Assembly (NCBI GenBank): GCA_004357005.1
Contig: SMWH01000177.1
Location: 1 to 11,363 of the forward strand
Source: Gammaproteobacteria bacterium
GTDB lineage: Bacteria > Pseudomonadota > Gammaproteobacteria > SMWH01
Reading direction: 5' to 3'
DNA: 11,363 bases
A model generated the notes under the pieces. It was given only the letters and a program-made list of their open reading frames with translations, did not search any database and was not told where the DNA came from. The position numbers were made by a program, and so were the translations under genes. Shown piece by piece: positions 1 to 8,900 of this stretch (position 1 is its first letter; each line of letters starts with the position of its first letter).

Positions 1-335
1 AATACGAGCAGGCGATTCTCAAAACCGATGAACTGTTGCACAAAAAAGAGCGCCAGGCCGACACGGGGGTGGCTCAAAAGGCTGCCGGGGATCAAGATGA
101 CACCATGGTCGCCATGATCGACTATCTGTCGCGTACGGCGGACAGCGAACGCGCGGCGGATGTTCGCCGTTTACTCGATCTTCTGTCCCGGAAAAAATAT
201 CTGGCCGCGCGTCTGACGCGCGATATCCAGTACCAGGCTTTCATGGATATCTGGCTCTATATTCATGTACCGCTGTCCTTCGCCTTGCTGGGCGCTCTGA
301 TCGCCCACATCATCACGGTTTTTTTCTACTGGTAA
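1..335 (+). CDS. C-terminal fragment of a membrane protein with a terminal helix bearing an HX13H pair (5' end outside window)
   Basis: The reading frame is open from the window edge (first full codon at 3) to a TAA at 333-335, so this is the tail of a longer protein; the TTG at 36 is not a credible start. The visible part has about 80 polar residues rich in Arg, Asp and Lys, probably cytoplasmic. One hydrophobic helix follows (about codons 249-330), ending in aromatic residues FFYW. The helix has histidines at 264-266 and 306-308, exactly 14 residues apart. This is the spacing of bis-histidine b-haem ligands within one helix of cytochrome b and ferric-reductase-like proteins. A b-haem role is inference, because the partner helix is not visible. 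The stop lies 9 bases before the FHA-cytochrome gene, so the two are very likely co-transcribed. I cannot name the family from this fragment. Coding status is firm; function is open. Confidence 0.8.
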   Translation, partial: YEQAILKTDELLHKKERQADTGVAQKAAGDQDDTMVAMIDYLSRTADSERAADVRRLLDLLSRKKYLAARLTRDIQYQAFMDIWLYIHVPLSFALLGALIAHIITVFFYW

Positions 336-344
336 GGTCGAGCT

Positions 345-2048
345 GTGCGCGCCCTGATCAGAACAATCACCCGCAAACGCAAAGGCGGCGTCGCGCACCG
401 CGACCAGACTTTCGAAGGCGATGAGCTCACCATTGGCCGGGGTACCGATCAGGCGCTATTGCTGCCGGACATCCGGGTCAGCCTCGCGCATGCCCGCATC
501 ATCGCCTTGGCGGGCAAGCGTTTCCGGGTCGAGTCGCTGGTAGTCGCTGGCATCAGGGTCAACGATGAGCGGGAACAGAACGCCGTCGTGAAACCCGGCG
601 ACAACATCGAGATCGCCGGGACCCGCATCCAAGTGATCAAGGCTCCCAAGGGCTATGACCTGGCCCTGGAGATAACGCCGGCTGCCCCGGGGGGCGAAGC
701 CACTGAAGATCTGGTGGCCCGAAGCAGAATGTCCCTGGCCGAAGGTGGTTTTGGCAAACGCCGGGCCTCCTGGGCTCTGTTCCTGATCGTCTTCGTCGTG
801 GCGTTCATGATTCCCCTCGCGGGGGTGTTTATCGCCCCGCTGGGCGGTCTGTTGCGTGGCACCCCCCTTCCCGGTGACGGAGCATGGGAAGCCGGCGAAC
901 TCCAGGCGGCGCATAAGTTTTTTGGTTACCGTTGCGAAACCTGTCACCAACGGCCTTTCCAGCGGGTGCGGGACGCTGCCTGCACCGCCTGTCATAGCAC
1001 CACACCGGGCCATGTGGACCCGGTGAAACTGGTGGCCACCGGACTGGTAGTGAGCTCGAGTTTTCCGGAATTGGAAACGACCCGCTGCGCCAGCTGTCAC
1101 GCCGATCACAACGGCTCCCACCCGGCACTGCGTTATGACCAGGCCCTGTGCGCCGATTGCCATTCCGATCTGACGCACAACGCCGTGGCCTCGGAACTGA
1201 TGGACGCCAGTGATTTCCTCGATGATCACCCGCAGTTCAAGGTGACACTGACAAGATACGGCTTCGACGGCGACGCGGTGGAAACACGCGTCGGACTGGA
1301 TGATCCGGGACTCCTGGAAACGTCCAGTCTGGAATTCCCACATGATGCACACTTGGACGCTGAAGGGCTTGACACGCCTTCGGGGCACCGGGTTCTGAAT
1401 TGTGGTGACTGTCACCAACTGGACGCGGCCGGTGGTCTCATGTTGCCGGTCAACTTCGAAACCATGTGCCAGGACTGTCATCTCCTGAACTTTGACCCCA
1501 CGGCGCCGGACCGACAGCTTCCCCACGGCAAACCCGAACAGGTACTGTTCCTGCTGGAAGAGTTCTACGCGGGACGCGCCCTGCGCGGTGAAGTCCAGGA
1601 CCCGACCGCGCCGGAAGGTGTGCGCACCCGCCGCCGGCCCGGCCAACAACCGACCCGCCAGGAACAACAGGTAGCCTGGGGATGGGCTCAACAAAAAGCG
1701 CGCCGGGTGGGCAAAGATCTCTTCGAGGGCCGCGCCTGTGGCGTATGCCACGAAGTCACGGAGACCGCCGGTGATGTGGATACGCGCTGGCAGGTACAAC
1801 CCGCCCGGGTTACCGGCAACTGGTTCCCGGGAGCATTCTTCAGGCACAATTCTCACGCCAGCATGGCTTGCGGTGACTGTCACGACGCCCGGAGCTCGAG
1901 CGCCAGTACCGATGTGCTCATGCCCGGTATCGACAATTGCCGCGATTGCCACGGCAATGAACGTTCCGATAATCTGTTGGCGTCAGCTTGCATCACCTGC
2001 CATCGCTACCATGTGCCGGGTAACCCGGCCATGGCCGCGCTGGACTAG
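345..2048 (+). CDS. FHA domain - transmembrane helix - decahaem c-type cytochrome fusion
   Basis: The protein has 567 residues and a GTG start at 345, preceded by AAGG at 334-337. Residues about 22-95 form an FHA (forkhead-associated, phosphothreonine-binding) domain, with the GR pair at 31-32, S46 and H49 of the S-x-x-H signature, and N73. The basic stretch around 138-140 precedes a hydrophobic helix (about 143-166). By the positive-inside rule the FHA domain is cytoplasmic and the rest periplasmic. Ten CXXCH haem sites begin at C197, 213, 248, 269, 353, 375, 465, 509, 532 and 549, spaced like the cytochrome c3/c7 and doubled-CXXCH families. An Arg/Gln-rich linker near 425-442 separates haems 6 and 7. 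The likely role is to take electrons from the inner membrane into the periplasm, perhaps controlled by protein phosphorylation through the FHA domain; both points are inference. It follows the upstream membrane-protein gene by 9 bases. I recall similar FHA-cytochrome fusions in other proteobacteria, but no characterised member. Confidence 0.93.
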   Translation: MRALIRTITRKRKGGVAHRDQTFEGDELTIGRGTDQALLLPDIRVSLAHARIIALAGKRFRVESLVVAGIRVNDEREQNAVVKPGDNIEIAGTRIQVIKAPKGYDLALEITPAAPGGEATEDLVARSRMSLAEGGFGKRRASWALFLIVFVVAFMIPLAGVFIAPLGGLLRGTPLPGDGAWEAGELQAAHKFFGYRCETCHQRPFQRVRDAACTACHSTTPGHVDPVKLVATGLVVSSSFPELETTRCASCHADHNGSHPALRYDQALCADCHSDLTHNAVASELMDASDFLDDHPQFKVTLTRYGFDGDAVETRVGLDDPGLLETSSLEFPHDAHLDAEGLDTPSGHRVLNCGDCHQLDAAGGLMLPVNFETMCQDCHLLNFDPTAPDRQLPHGKPEQVLFLLEEFYAGRALRGEVQDPTAPEGVRTRRRPGQQPTRQEQQVAWGWAQQKARRVGKDLFEGRACGVCHEVTETAGDVDTRWQVQPARVTGNWFPGAFFRHNSHASMACGDCHDARSSSASTDVLMPGIDNCRDCHGNERSDNLLASACITCHRYHVPGNPAMAALD

Positions 2049-2117
2049 AGCCAAAAGATGAGGGCGCACGCAACGATGGGCAACCCGACAACCGAAAATG
2101 AAGGACAGGGGGGAAAC

Positions 2118-2123
2118 AAGGGG
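2118..2123 (+). promoter_or_regulatory. Ribosome binding site that selects the start at 2130
   Basis: AAGGGG lies 6 bases before the ATG at 2130. The in-frame ATG at 2058 has no comparable site and would put 24 polar residues ahead of the signal peptide. The site therefore supports the shorter reading frame. Confidence 0.65.
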
Positions 2124-2129
2124 ACACAC

Positions 2130-4115
2130 ATGAGCAAGGTAGCCGGAACGCCGGCCAGAACGCTGACGAAAACGGCAGCGAGCCTTTTCCTTGCGGCTCT
2201 CGTTGCTTTGTTGTCCGGCTGTGGCGGTGGCGGTGGCGGCCGCTCAACCGTGGGCACCGCTCCCCCGCCCCCGGGGCAACAACAGGGTGGTTGCACCGGT
2301 TCCTGCGCCGACGCCACGATCTTCCTGACCCTCGACGATGTGGGCCGCATCCTGGCCCAGGCCATTGACGAAGCCACCGCCAGAAGCCAGCCGGCCACCA
2401 TAGCCATCGTTGACCGCGTCGGGAATGTCCTGGCTGTGTTCAAGATGAACGGCGCCCCGGACACGGTGAATATCACGGGCCAACGCGGAGTCGTCACGGG
2501 ACTCGACGGCATCAACGACCTCGTGTCGAGTGAGATGTCCGCCATCGCCAAGGCCATCACGGGTGCGTTCCTGTCCACCGAAGGTAACGCTTTCACAACG
2601 CGCACCGCCAGCCAGATCATTCAGCAGAATTTCAATCCGGGGGAACTCAATCAACCCGCGGGTCCGCTCTTCGGTGTGCAGTTCAGTCAACTCGCCTGCA
2701 GTGATCTCATCAACCGCTTTATCCCCGGCTCGGGCACCAACCCCGGACCGATGCGTTCGCCGCTGGGATTGTCCGCAGATCCCGGGGGCATCCCTCTCTA
2801 TATCGACGGCACACCCGTGGGCGCCATCGGTGTGGAATCAGACGGCTTTTACAGCCTGGATCTGGTCATCACGGATTTCGACCGGGACCCGGACGAAATC
2901 ATCGCCATCGCGGGCAATTTCGGTTACGCCGCGCCCAATGACCGGCGTGCAGACGAGATCACCGCGGACGGCAAGGTGTTCAGGTTCACAGACACCTGGT
3001 TCGGGGCTCTGGTCAGCGATCCGGCCACGGCACAACCCTTCGCCGCCCTCAACGGTGTAGTGGGCAACCTGGTGCCGGTCACCGGTTACACCGATGGCGC
3101 GCTGCTCGCGGGTACCGCCTTTTCGACCCCCGCTTCCGGCATTCGCGCGGACAACGGCGAACACTATCCCGGGCTGGATGCCTTTGTCCTGGTGGATGGG
3201 ACCAATACCAACCGCTACCCGCCCCGGGACGGCACCGACGGCGCCGATGCCCTGACGGCCGCCGAAGTGCGCACGCTCATGGTGGCGGCACTCGGGGTGG
3301 CCAACTCCGCCCGGGCCCAGATACGTCGCCCACCGGGCAGCCAGGCCCGGGTAACCGTGTCCGTTGTGGACACCAACGGCGCGATACTCGCCGTGGCCCG
3401 TACTCGTGACGGTCCCATGTTCGGCACCGACGTCTCGTTGCAAAAGGCCCGTACCGCGGTATTCTTCTCCGGCGACTACGCCGCTGACGATCTGAACGGC
3501 GCACCGGACACCACCTACCCCCAGACCGGAGAGGTGATTGCTATCGGTGACTATGTCACCGCAGTCAGGGCTTTCCTCGGAATGCCCACGGCGCTTGCCG
3601 ATGGCGCGGTCGCCTTTGCCGACCGCTCCGGCGGAAACCTGTCCCGGCCCTTCTTCCCGGACGGTATCACGGGAACCCCCAACGGACCCTTCAGCAAGCC
3701 CTTCGCCGAATGGAGCCCTTTCTCCACGGGTCTGCAACTGGATATCTCCAACACCCGAATTCTCGAGCACATTTTGTTCGTTCTGGGGCTGAGCGGTACC
3801 GACGTGCCACAGAACTGTACGACGATCGGCAGACTCCCGAATGGCATCCAGATTTTCCCCGGCAGCGTTCCCATTTACCGTGATCGCACTCTGGTTGGCG
3901 GAATCGGGGTGTCCGGGGACGGCGTGGATCAGGACGACATGATTTCCTTCCTGGGCCTTCACCGTGCGGGCAATATCACCGGCACCTTTAACAACGCACC
4001 GCCGGACATGCGCGCCGATCAACTCACCCCCCAGGGGATCCGGTTGCGATACGTGCAGTGCCCACAGGCGCCCTTTATCGACAGCGCAGAGCAGAACGTG
4101 TGCGAGGGTCTGTGA
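2130..4115 (+). CDS. Lipoprotein with two tandem GlcG/HbpS-like (haem-binding-type) domains
   Basis: The predicted protein has 661 residues from ATG 2130. I chose this start because it begins a typical lipoprotein signal peptide: a basic N-terminus, a hydrophobic core at 18-28 and the lipobox LSGC with C31. A run of glycines and then a proline-rich linker follow. Glycine at +2 is compatible with Lol sorting to the outer membrane. Residues about 60-245 resemble the GlcG/HbpS family: a start like LTLDDVGRIL, IAIVDRVG at 91 and a closing GGIPLYIDG at 219. A second copy spans about 372-605, with VSVVDTNG at 410 and VPIYRDRTLVGGIG near 580. The copies have diverged, and 125-130 residues separate them. 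HbpS binds haem and GlcG is of uncertain function, so haem binding here is only possible; I cannot point to a ligand residue. The gene starts 81 bases after the FHA-cytochrome gene and its stop overlaps the next start by one base. A role in holding, sensing or delivering haem for the neighbouring cytochromes is inference. Confidence 0.88.
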   Translation: MSKVAGTPARTLTKTAASLFLAALVALLSGCGGGGGGRSTVGTAPPPPGQQQGGCTGSCADATIFLTLDDVGRILAQAIDEATARSQPATIAIVDRVGNVLAVFKMNGAPDTVNITGQRGVVTGLDGINDLVSSEMSAIAKAITGAFLSTEGNAFTTRTASQIIQQNFNPGELNQPAGPLFGVQFSQLACSDLINRFIPGSGTNPGPMRSPLGLSADPGGIPLYIDGTPVGAIGVESDGFYSLDLVITDFDRDPDEIIAIAGNFGYAAPNDRRADEITADGKVFRFTDTWFGALVSDPATAQPFAALNGVVGNLVPVTGYTDGALLAGTAFSTPASGIRADNGEHYPGLDAFVLVDGTNTNRYPPRDGTDGADALTAAEVRTLMVAALGVANSARAQIRRPPGSQARVTVSVVDTNGAILAVARTRDGPMFGTDVSLQKARTAVFFSGDYAADDLNGAPDTTYPQTGEVIAIGDYVTAVRAFLGMPTALADGAVAFADRSGGNLSRPFFPDGITGTPNGPFSKPFAEWSPFSTGLQLDISNTRILEHILFVLGLSGTDVPQNCTTIGRLPNGIQIFPGSVPIYRDRTLVGGIGVSGDGVDQDDMISFLGLHRAGNITGTFNNAPPDMRADQLTPQGIRLRYVQCPQAPFIDSAEQNVCEGL

Positions 4116-4117
4116 TG
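4104..4117 (+). promoter_or_regulatory. Ribosome binding site and TGATG stop-start overlap
   Basis: GAGGG at 4104-4108 lies within the last codons of the lipoprotein gene, 6 bases before ATG 4115. The TGA stop (4113-4115) shares its last base with this ATG, the usual arrangement for translational coupling. The site favours ATG 4115 over the upstream in-frame GTG at 4058, which would add residues unlike a signal peptide. Confidence 0.75.
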
Positions 4118-5941
4118 CGGCTTCAAAAAAAAGAATATCTGGCGCTTGCCGTTGCTTCCGCACTCACGTTCACCACCGGTATAGCGCACGCCGCTGCCGT
4201 CGATGAATGGGACGAATCACCGTTTTTTGTGACGCCGATGAGCCTCGGGGCCGATGAAGCGCTGTGGCTGGCTGAGATCGAGCGCCGCCGGCCGGGCAAA
4301 CCACCCCAGCAAGAACGTGGCCCGAAACGCCCCCCGATCGATCCGGACGCCATACCGCCGCCCTCGGTGATCAATCTGGATGCCTTCGTGCCGGTCCCCG
4401 ACCGCTGGAGAATCATGGAATCCCTCGGCATAACGCCGCAACGCTGGTGGGACCCCTACAACCAGAACACTTATAAGGCCGACAAACCCATCCATGGCGA
4501 AGATTGGTTCCTGAGCGTCAATCTGATCTCCGACACCGTCATCGAACCACGCAGTTTCCCGTTGCCCGTGGGCCCGCAGACCACCACCACTCCAGGTTCT
4601 CTCGATGTTTTTGGTGATTTCGACACGAATGTTTTCGCCCAGACCTTTATTGCCGGACTCGTCTACTACCAGGGCAACACCGTCTACCAACCACCCAGCT
4701 ACGAGTTCCGGGTGACCTTTGCGTTTCAGTGGAACCGCGTCACCTCCAACGAAGTACGCCTGCTGCGGGTTGACCCGCGCGCCGGCACCGATCGACAGGA
4801 CAAACACCTGGGACTTCAGGAACTGTTCGCCGATTACCACATCCGCAACGTCTCCGATCGTTACGATTTCGACAGCATCCGCCTGGGTATCCAGCCCTTC
4901 AGCGCGGATTTCCGGGGATTCCTGTTTCTGGATGTACCCTTTGGAATCCGTTATTTCGGCAACCGGGATAACAACAAGTGGCAGTACAACCTGGCCTGGT
5001 TCCGGCCGGTGGAAAAGGACATCAACAGCGGGCTCAACGATATTCGCGAGGGGCTGCGCGACAGCGATATTTTCATCTTCAATTTTTATCGCCAGGACTG
5101 GCCAAAGCTTGGGTTCTTCTCCCAGGGGCTGATCGCGTACAACCACAACCGGGAAACCGACTTCAAGTTTGATGAGAACGGATTCATCCAGCGTCCGGCA
5201 TCGCTGGGTTTCGAACGCCCACGAAAATATGACGTGGTCTATTTTGGTTATAACGGCGACGGACATTTTGGCCGGGTCAATCTCACTGTTTCCGCCTATC
5301 TCGCTACCGGCCAGGAAAACACTGCGGTGTTCACCGATTGGAAGACGGACATCCTGGCGGGGTTCGGTGCTACCGAAGTATCCATGGATTTCGACTGGAC
5401 GCGAATTCGCCTGTCGGGCTTGTGGGCGTCCGGTGACGACGACCCCTTCGACGACCAGTCCAACGGCTTTGACGCCATTTTTGAGTTCCCGTTGTTTGCC
5501 GGTGCGGACACCAGTTACTGGATCCGACAGGCCATTCCGCTGGTCGGTGGTGGCGGCATCCAGCTCACCGGCCGCAACGGCATCCTCGCGAACATGCGCT
5601 CATCCAAGGAACAGGGTCAGTCCAATTTCACCAATCCTGGTCTGCGGATGATCGGCGCCGGATTTGACTCCGACCTGGCTCCCAAGGTGCGCCTCTCGGG
5701 AAATTTCAATTACTTCTGGTTCGATGACACCTCCGTACTCGAAGTGGCTCGCCAGCAAGGTTCCATCGACAGAGCCATCGGTTTTGACGCCTCGCTGGCG
5801 GTTATCTGGCGTCCTCTCATGACCCAGAATATCGTCGTGCGCTTTTCCGCCGCCGGGCTGTTTCCCGGCGACGGTTTCAAACAGCTCTACGGCGATGACA
5901 CCCATTACTCGGTTCTGGCCAACGTGATACTGACCTACTGA
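4115..5941 (+). CDS. Large outer-membrane beta-barrel (porin-like) protein of the cytochrome cluster
   Basis: The predicted protein has 608 residues from ATG 4115. The N-terminus is a clean Sec signal peptide: a basic start, a hydrophobic core, and cleavage probably after AHA near residue 28. Residues about 56-86 are rich in Arg and Pro and look extended rather than barrel-forming. From about residue 120 to the end the sequence alternates aromatic/hydrophobic and polar residues with many Asp/Asn/Gly turns, as in barrel strands. It ends in VILTY, an aromatic C-terminus of the kind recognised by the BAM machinery. Its size would suit a barrel of 16 or more strands, but I did not count strands reliably. 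There is no N-terminal CXXC, which argues against an MtrB-type protein. It lies between the lipoprotein and the large decahaem, with essentially no gaps. It may house or pass electrons or substrate to the cytochrome (inference); an ordinary solute porin is the alternative. Confidence 0.88.
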   Translation: MRLQKKEYLALAVASALTFTTGIAHAAAVDEWDESPFFVTPMSLGADEALWLAEIERRRPGKPPQQERGPKRPPIDPDAIPPPSVINLDAFVPVPDRWRIMESLGITPQRWWDPYNQNTYKADKPIHGEDWFLSVNLISDTVIEPRSFPLPVGPQTTTTPGSLDVFGDFDTNVFAQTFIAGLVYYQGNTVYQPPSYEFRVTFAFQWNRVTSNEVRLLRVDPRAGTDRQDKHLGLQELFADYHIRNVSDRYDFDSIRLGIQPFSADFRGFLFLDVPFGIRYFGNRDNNKWQYNLAWFRPVEKDINSGLNDIREGLRDSDIFIFNFYRQDWPKLGFFSQGLIAYNHNRETDFKFDENGFIQRPASLGFERPRKYDVVYFGYNGDGHFGRVNLTVSAYLATGQENTAVFTDWKTDILAGFGATEVSMDFDWTRIRLSGLWASGDDDPFDDQSNGFDAIFEFPLFAGADTSYWIRQAIPLVGGGGIQLTGRNGILANMRSSKEQGQSNFTNPGLRMIGAGFDSDLAPKVRLSGNFNYFWFDDTSVLEVARQQGSIDRAIGFDASLAVIWRPLMTQNIVVRFSAAGLFPGDGFKQLYGDDTHYSVLANVILTY

Positions 5942-5942
5942 T

Positions 5943-8900
5943 ATGCGCAAACTCCGGCTGACATTGTTGTTGACCTTGCCCCTGATGTGTCTGATTGCCA
6001 CGACCTGGGCCTCCGGCGAACACGAAGCGCCCCGGAAAATCGAATACGCACCGACACCGCCGGCCCCGGCCCACCAGACCTGGGAAGACGCCGCGGCCAA
6101 GAGTCACGGTTGCGTGTCGTGTCACACCGACAGCGATCAGAAGACGATGCACAGCAGTTCGGCTGTCGTGCTCGGTTGCACTGATTGCCATGGCGGCGAC
6201 GCCTACGTAGCCTGGGAAGGCGCCGATGCGGCGGTGGAACATTCGGGAGGCGCCGGAGAGGACCATTCCGGTGAACACGGCAGCCACCGCAACTACGCAC
6301 CGGACTACCGGCGACTCATGGATGGCGCCCATGTGCAGCCCCTCTACCCGGAAAGCTGGCATTATCCGTCCAGTGCCAATCCGCCCGTCAGCTACACCCT
6401 GCTCAACCGCGAAGCTTCCGAATATGTCCGTTTCGTGAACCCGGGTGACTACCGGGTAGCGCAGGAAGCCTGCGGCGCATGCCACGCATGGCAGATCCAG
6501 GCAGCGGTACGCAGCCTGCACTCCACCAGCGCGCATTTCTGGGCTGCCGCTGCCTATAACAACGGCATCCTGCCTTTCAAACGTTCGATCCTGGGTGAAA
6601 ACTACACGCCCGATGGCGTCGCCGCCGCGTTGCAAAACCCCGTGGAAGTGACCGACAAGATGATCAAGGCAGGCATTCGACCCATCGTCTATCCCCTGCC
6701 CGCCTGGGAAACCATTCCACCTGCGGATGTGTTCCGGGTGTTCGAACGTGGCGGCAGAAATCTCGGCAACCTGTTCCCCGAAACCGGGCTGCCGAATTCG
6801 CTGCCGTCCATCCAGCGCCTCGAAGAACCCGGCCGCTTCGATATCCGTCAGTCCAATCGCGGCCTGGGCACGGGCAACCGTGTGGCCATACCCGTGCTCA
6901 ACCTGACCAAGACCCGTCTCAATGACCCGCACATGTGGTTCCTGGGAACCAACGATCAGCCCGGTGATTACCGCAGTTCCGGCTGTTCCGGGTGTCACGT
7001 GATCTACGCCAACGACGCCGATCCCCGGCATTCGGGGCCCTACGCCCAGTACGGACACTGGGGCGAATCCCAGTCCGCCGACCCAACCATTCCCCGGGAT
7101 GAGCGTGGCCACCCGCTGCGACATGAGTTCACCCGCAAAGTGCCCACGGCGATGTGCATGACTTGTCACATGCACCAGCCCAACCTGTTCATCAATACCT
7201 ACCTGGGCTACACCATGTGGGATTACGAGTCCGATGCGGCGATGATGTGGCCCGAAGAACAGCAATACCCGGATGCCCACACCATACGTCAGGTCAACGA
7301 GCGCAATCCCAATGCCGCCGCGCCCCGGGGCAAATGGGCAGACGTGGAATTTTTCGATGTGCTCCAGGAAATGAACCGGGATATGAAAGACACGCAGTTC
7401 GCCGATTACCACGGTCACGGCTGGAATTTCCGGGCCATCTTCAAGCGGGCACGGGATGGCACCCTGTTGGATGCACAAGGCAACGCGGTCGCCGATGACG
7501 ACCCGGACAAGTTCAGCAAGGCCGTGCACATGTCATCCATCCACCTGGATGTGGGCATGCATTGTGTGGATTGTCATTTCACCCAGGACAACCACGGCAA
7601 CGGGCACCTCTACGGCGAGGTACAGGGAGCCATCGAGATCCAGTGCCAGGACTGCCACGGCACAGCCGACGAATACCCCAGCCTGTTTACGACAGGACCT
7701 TCCGCGCCTCCAGGTGGAAACAACCTGGCGTTGATCCGAAACCCGGATGGAAAACGGCGCTTCGAATGGCGTGGCGACAAGCTCTACCAGCGTTCGCTGG
7801 TCAACGACGACCTGGAGTGGGAACTCTCGCTGGTCAAGGACTCGGTCACCCCGGGCCACGACAACTACAACCCGAAAGCCGCCCGGGCCAAACTCATGTC
7901 CAGTGATCTGTCCATGGACTGGGGCCCCGGCATCACGGCAGACGCGCGGGCTCACAAGGACGACGAGATGCTGTGTTTCACCTGTCATACCTCGTGGACC
8001 ACCTCCTGCGCCGGCTGTCATCTGCCCATCGAGGCCAACTGGAAGACCGAGCGCCATCACTTCGAGGGCGGAACCACCCGCAGTTACGCGACCTACAATC
8101 CCCAGGTGGTGCGGGATCAGATGTTCCAGCTCGCCATCCACGGCGAACTCAAGGACAACAAGATCGCTCCCGTTGCATCCAGATCCGGCCTCGTTCTGTC
8201 ATCCACCAACTCCAACCGCGAAAAAATCTACATCCAGCAGCCTCCCATTGCTGCAAGTGGTTACAGCTCACAGGCCTTCGCCACTCATTTCCCGCATACG
8301 GCGCGAAAAACCGAAACCAAGACCTGCACGGATTGTCATCTTTCGGAGGAGAACGACAACAATGCCATCATGGCCCAGTTGCTGTTGCTGGGAACGGATT
8401 TCGTCGACTTCGTCGGCTACAACGCCTGGGTGGGCGGTGATGGCGAGATCACTGCGGTGCGCGTTACCGAGTGGGATGAACCCCAGTCCGTCATCGGCAG
8501 TTATCTGCAACGTTATGCATATCCCGACTGGTACGGTGAGCACCAGGCCCGGGGCCGCGTTCTGGAAGAGGCCTATGGACACAGGACCGGCACCGTAGGT
8601 TGCCTGCAGCTTCGTGGCGAATACCTGTATGTGGCCCACGGAAACAAGGGAACCCAGGTATTCGACGTGGCCTCCATCGCCAACAAGGGCGTTTCCCAAC
8701 GCATCATCACCGCCCCGTTTTCACCGCTCGGTCATGACACCCGGGTCGAATCCAGGAACGCGACCTGCGTCTCCCTGGTTACGACACAGCCGGTCCAGCC
8801 GTCCCGCAACCAAGGAGATCTGATGCGCGATACCAACGTGGAACAACCCTTCCATCCGATCTACAACTACATGTTCATCACCGACACCGAGGAAGGCCTG

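Noticed and set aside
456..1952. Long open frame of 498 codons on the minus strand, opposite the FHA-cytochrome gene
   Set aside because: The + strand here encodes ten CXXCH sites and an FHA domain. The antisense product has no recognisable domain, and such frames are common in GC-rich coding DNA.
2058..2129. Upstream ATG at 2058 as start of the lipoprotein
   Set aside because: It would place 24 polar residues before the signal peptide and has no good ribosome binding site, whereas ATG 2130 has both a ribosome binding site and a normal lipoprotein signal.
2222..2244. GGCGGT repeats as a possible phase-variation tract
   Set aside because: The repeat is short and its 6-base unit keeps the frame. 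It encodes the glycine linker after the lipobox, so copy changes would not switch the gene off.
2838..4163. Minus-strand open frame of 441 codons opposite the lipoprotein gene
   Set aside because: It has low-complexity Gly/Val/Arg composition and no domain, and covers the GlcG/HbpS motifs and a gene overlap on the + strand.
5877..7529. Long open frame of 550 codons on the minus strand, opposite the large decahaem
   Set aside because: It is antisense to a clear signal peptide and haem motifs, spans a gene boundary, and has Gly/Val/His-rich composition typical of a shadow frame.
7747..8598. Alternative + strand frame of 283 codons inside the large decahaem
   Set aside because: The product is rich in Pro, Thr, Ser and Arg with no domain, as expected from a shifted frame; the main frame carries haem sites 8-10.
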